Shown here one piece after another: positions 61,658-64,000 of a stretch of DNA of 64,000 nt (within the stretch, counting starts at the first letter, position 1; each line of letters opens with the position of its first letter). The position numbers were made by a program, and so were the translations under genes. The notes below the pieces were generated by a model. It was not told where the DNA came from. It searched no databases and saw only the letters and a program-made list of their open reading frames with translations. The DNA comes from Brooklawnia propionicigenes (GTDB lineage Bacteria; Actinomycetota; Actinomycetes; Propionibacteriales; Propionibacteriaceae). Where the stretch lies: NCBI RefSeq assembly GCF_030297015.1, contig NZ_AP028056.1:1188939-1252938 (forward strand). The letters run 5' to 3'.

Positions 61658-63008
61658 TCAGTCCGCCTGCCGCTGGTACACGTCGGGGACCCCGTCCCCG
61701 TCCTCGTCGATCTCCTCGGCCTCGGCGATCCGGCGGTAGCGGCGGTTCCTGACGGTGAGGAGGACCGAGGCGATCGCGGCCGCGAGCACGGAGGCGAGCA
61801 GGATCGCGACCTTGGCGTGGTCGTGGGCGGGGTCGGACGCGGAGAAGCTGAGCTCGGTCACGAGCAGCGACACCGTGAACCCGATCCCGGCGAGCAGTCC
61901 GACGCCGGCGATGTCGATCCACTTCAGGTCGGGATCGAGCCGGATGCCGCGCACGCGAGTGGCGAGCCAGGTCATCAGCACGATGCCCAGCGGCTTTCCC
62001 GCCACCAGAGCCACGACGATCCCGATCGTCACCGGGTCGGTGAGCGCGGAGACGAAGCCCTCCGCGCCGCCGAGGGCGACCCCGGCGGAGAAGAACGCGA
62101 ACACCGGCACGGCGAAGCCGGCCGAGAGCGGCCGGAAGCGGTGCTCGAACAGCTCGGCGAGCCCGGGCGCGGCCTCGTCGACCCGGTCGCGCCGCCGGTG
62201 CAGGACGGGGATGGTGAACCCGAGCAGGACGCCGGCGATCGTCGCGTGCACGCCGGCCGCGTGGACAAAGGCCCACGCGACCACGCCGATGGGCAGCAGA
62301 ATCAGCCAGGCCGCAGCGGGCCTGAGGCGGAAGACCTGCCGATACCGCTGGGCGAGCACCGCGTAGACACCGATCGTGAGCAGGCCCAGCAGCAGCGGGA
62401 CGACGTCGATGGTCTCGGTGTAGAAGACCGCGATGATGGTGATCGCGATGAGGTCGTCGACGACGGCCAACGTCAGCAGGAAGATCCGCAGCGGGCTGGG
62501 CAGGTGCGAGCCGATGAGCGCGAGCACGGCGACGGCGAAGGCGATGTCGGTCGCCGTTGGGATGGCCCATCCGCGCAGCAGGCCCGGGGTCTGCGCAACG
62601 ATGGCGACGTAGACCAGCGCGGGCACGATCACGCCGCCTACAGCGGCGACGACGGGCACGATCGCGGTGCTGAAGCGGCGCAGGTCGCCGGCGACGAACT
62701 CGCGCTTGAGCTCGAGCCCGGACGAGGAAGAAGAAGATCGCGAGCAGGCCGTCCGCCGCCCAGGCACCGAAGCTCAGCTTCAGATGCCACGGCTCGTAGC
62801 CGATCTCGAGGTCGCGGAGGGCGAAGTAGCTCTCCGCCCAGGGGGAGTTCGCCCAGACGATGCCGATGACGGCCATGAGCACGAGGAGGCCGCCGCCGAC
62901 GGTCTCCTTCCGAAGCACCGCGCCGATGCGCAGCGCTTCGGCGTAGCTGCCGCGTCGGGGGAACCGCGCCTGTGCGCGCGAGGAGGAGGCGGGATCGGGC
63001 ATAGTCAT
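61658..63008 (-). pseudogene. nhaA: Na+/H+ antiporter NhaA, single frameshift
   Basis: The start (ATG 63008) gives [10 protein letters not shown]..., [23 protein letters not shown] and [19 protein letters not shown]. The rest of NhaA continues in another frame from [15 protein letters not shown], with [17 protein letters not shown] and [16 protein letters not shown] (the ion-binding Asp pair), ending at 61658. Removing one C near 62720 (GTCCGGG to GTCGGG) restores a normal antiporter of about 449 residues with a short polar tail. Either inactive or a sequence error. Confidence 0.82.
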
Positions 63009-63024
63009 GCGGAAGGCTCCGAAT

Positions 63025-63052
63025 CTGGTCGACGGACACGGCTGTCGACCAG
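63025..63052 (-). promoter_or_regulatory. Hairpin in the nhaA leader
   Basis: CTGGTCGAC (63025-63033) pairs with GTCGACCAG (63044-63052), with a further 5-bp GGAAG/CTTCC match outside it that reaches within a few bases of the nhaA start. It does not match an ion riboswitch I know. Confidence 0.35.
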
Positions 63053-63141
63053 GCTTCCCGACTCTCCTCCTCCAGGTTACCGGTTCCTCCTGGGACGGCG
63101 CTCGGACGCGCGAAGGGAGGGGACGCTCAGCCTCGCAGGCG

Positions 63142-63147
63142 TAGAAT
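63142..63147 (+). promoter_or_regulatory. Candidate -10 box for the second trkH-like gene
   Basis: TAGAAT fits TANNNT. The leader of about 60 nt holds a 6-bp TCGGCC/GGCCGA hairpin before the AAGGAG Shine-Dalgarno. Confidence 0.4.
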
Positions 63148-63217
63148 GGTCGGCGGTGCGCCGGGAAGTCTGGTCGGCATCGGCCGTTCGGCCGAGGAGG
63201 CTGGACAAGGAGACCCT

Positions 63218-64000
63218 GTGGCACGCGAGATCGGCACGACCTGGAAGACCCCTGTGCTGTTGGCACCGGTCCGGTACCTGCGGGGGTTCGTGAGACGGTC
63301 GCCGTCCCGGGCCGCGGTGCTGATCTTCTTCGTCGCCGCCGGACTCTTCACGCTCCTGCTGAAGCTGCCCATCGCCTCTGCTGACGGTCGCTCGGCCCCG
63401 CTGGAGGACGCGGTGTTCACGGCGACCTCCGCGGTCACCGTGACCGGCCTGACGACCGTCGACACCGCCACGCAGTGGACGTTCTTCGGGCAGGTCGTGA
63501 TCCTCCTCGCCATCCAGGCAGGGGGCCTGGGGATCGTCACCGTCGCGCTGCTGCTGATGCAGGCGGTGACCAGGCACCTCGGCGTGCAGGGGAGGGTGTT
63601 CGCGCAGCAGAACATGGGCGGAGCCTCGCAGATCGGCGAGGTCGGCCGTCTGCTGCGCACGGTGGTGGTCACCACCCTGACCATCGAGGCCGTGCTCGTG
63701 CTCCTCCTCGCTCCTCGGTTCGTCATGCGTGAGGAACACTGGTGGGAGGGGCTGTGGAGCGCCCTGTTCTACGGCGTCTCGGCGTTCAACAACGCCGGAT
63801 TCGTCATCCACGAGGGCGGGCTGACGCCCTTCGAGGGCGACCTGTGGATCCTGGTTCCGATCATGCTCGGCGTGTTCGTGGGCAGCTTCGGCTTCCCGGT
63901 GTTCCTCACCCTCATCATGCACAAGTGGCACCGGCGCAAGTGGAACCTGCACGCCAAGCTCACCCTGGCCACTACCACGATCCTGCTGGCAGCCGGCGCG
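63218..64000 (+). CDS. TrkH-family cation transporter, N-terminal part (cut by window end)
   Basis: An open frame of 261 codons from GTG 63218 to the right edge, with AAGGAG 7 nt upstream. After a basic N-terminus come a helix ([20 protein letters not shown]), the first pore loop [21 protein letters not shown] (about 68-88), [20 protein letters not shown], and the second pore loop [14 protein letters not shown] (about 187). This is a second TrkH-type protein distinct from the one at 58102-59475. A regulatory RCK gene may follow outside the window. Confidence 0.85.
   Translation, partial: MAREIGTTWKTPVLLAPVRYLRGFVRRSPSRAAVLIFFVAAGLFTLLLKLPIASADGRSAPLEDAVFTATSAVTVTGLTTVDTATQWTFFGQVVILLAIQAGGLGIVTVALLLMQAVTRHLGVQGRVFAQQNMGGASQIGEVGRLLRTVVVTTLTIEAVLVLLLAPRFVMREEHWWEGLWSALFYGVSAFNNAGFVIHEGGLTPFEGDLWILVPIMLGVFVGSFGFPVFLTLIMHKWHRRKWNLHAKLTLATTTILLAAGA

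Noticed and set aside
63009-63217. An ion-sensing riboswitch between nhaA and the second trkH-like gene
   Set aside because: Hairpins are present but they do not match the sodium, lithium or c-di-AMP aptamers I know.
60906-63266. A 786-codon minus-strand frame
   Set aside because: Only its first part is real: it carries the N-terminus of NhaA before the frameshift; the rest is a shadow.

Overview
The window is high-GC actinobacterial DNA in two parts with different histories. Bases 1 to about 52,520 look like the chromosome of a propionic-acid fermenter (Propionibacteriaceae). The markers are a complete biotin transcarboxylase cluster (5S, 12S, a small partner, 1.3S), a very long protein that I read as the diphosphate-dependent PEP carboxykinase typical of propionibacteria, and senX3-regX3/phoU. 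Genes are dense, often overlap by 1-4 bases, and several start without a leader at a TANNNT box followed by 6-7 nt and the start codon.

Layout of part one: a lipoprotein, TauE-like and MFS exporters and an HpcH aldolase (1-3.7 kb); a K+ channel with a small membrane partner (3.7-6 kb); PPi-PEPCK (6.9-10.3 kb); an HtrA-like protease, a DUF2207 protein and a zinc metallopeptidase (10.5-15 kb); ispDF (15-16.2 kb); a TIM-like enzyme with an orphan PTS IIA-Gut (16.3-17.5 kb); the sulfur locus (17.5-28.7 kb); phosphate regulation (28.9-31.7 kb); a sugar kinase, a mannitol-phosphate dehydrogenase remnant and gpmA (31.8-34.3 kb); a cell-wall hydrolase and an SDR (34.5-36.5 kb); transcarboxylase (36.6-40.4 kb); asnB; an acetoin dehydrogenase cluster with its regulator (42.5-48.9 kb); ilvD; and an ABC-2 exporter.

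The most exciting element is in the sulfur locus. Sulfate uptake (cysP-cysTWA, leftward), sulfate reduction (sir-cysH-cysDN-chelatase, rightward) and a YeiH-type putative sulfate exporter (leftward) are each preceded by an unannotated 25-28 codon ORF rich in Cys codons (CC; CCPC..C; CCC). All three have the same architecture: a TANNNT box, exactly 7 nt, then ATG, i.e. leaderless. Downstream, the Shine-Dalgarno of at least sir and cysP can be paired by upstream sequence. I infer a three-branch cysteine-sensing attenuation regulon that coordinates import, reduction and export.

At about 52,520 an ABC-transporter ATPase is cut off just after its Walker B motif. What follows is a MobF (TrwC/TraI-type) conjugative relaxase, then an alpha/beta hydrolase, Trk/Ktr K+ transport genes, a TetR regulator with a clear operator, an ABC exporter, NhaA and a second TrkH (cut by the window end). 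Three genes here carry single frameshifts, unlike anything in the first part. This is either an integrated mobile element with foreign cargo or an assembly join to another actinobacterium. The sequence alone does not decide which.
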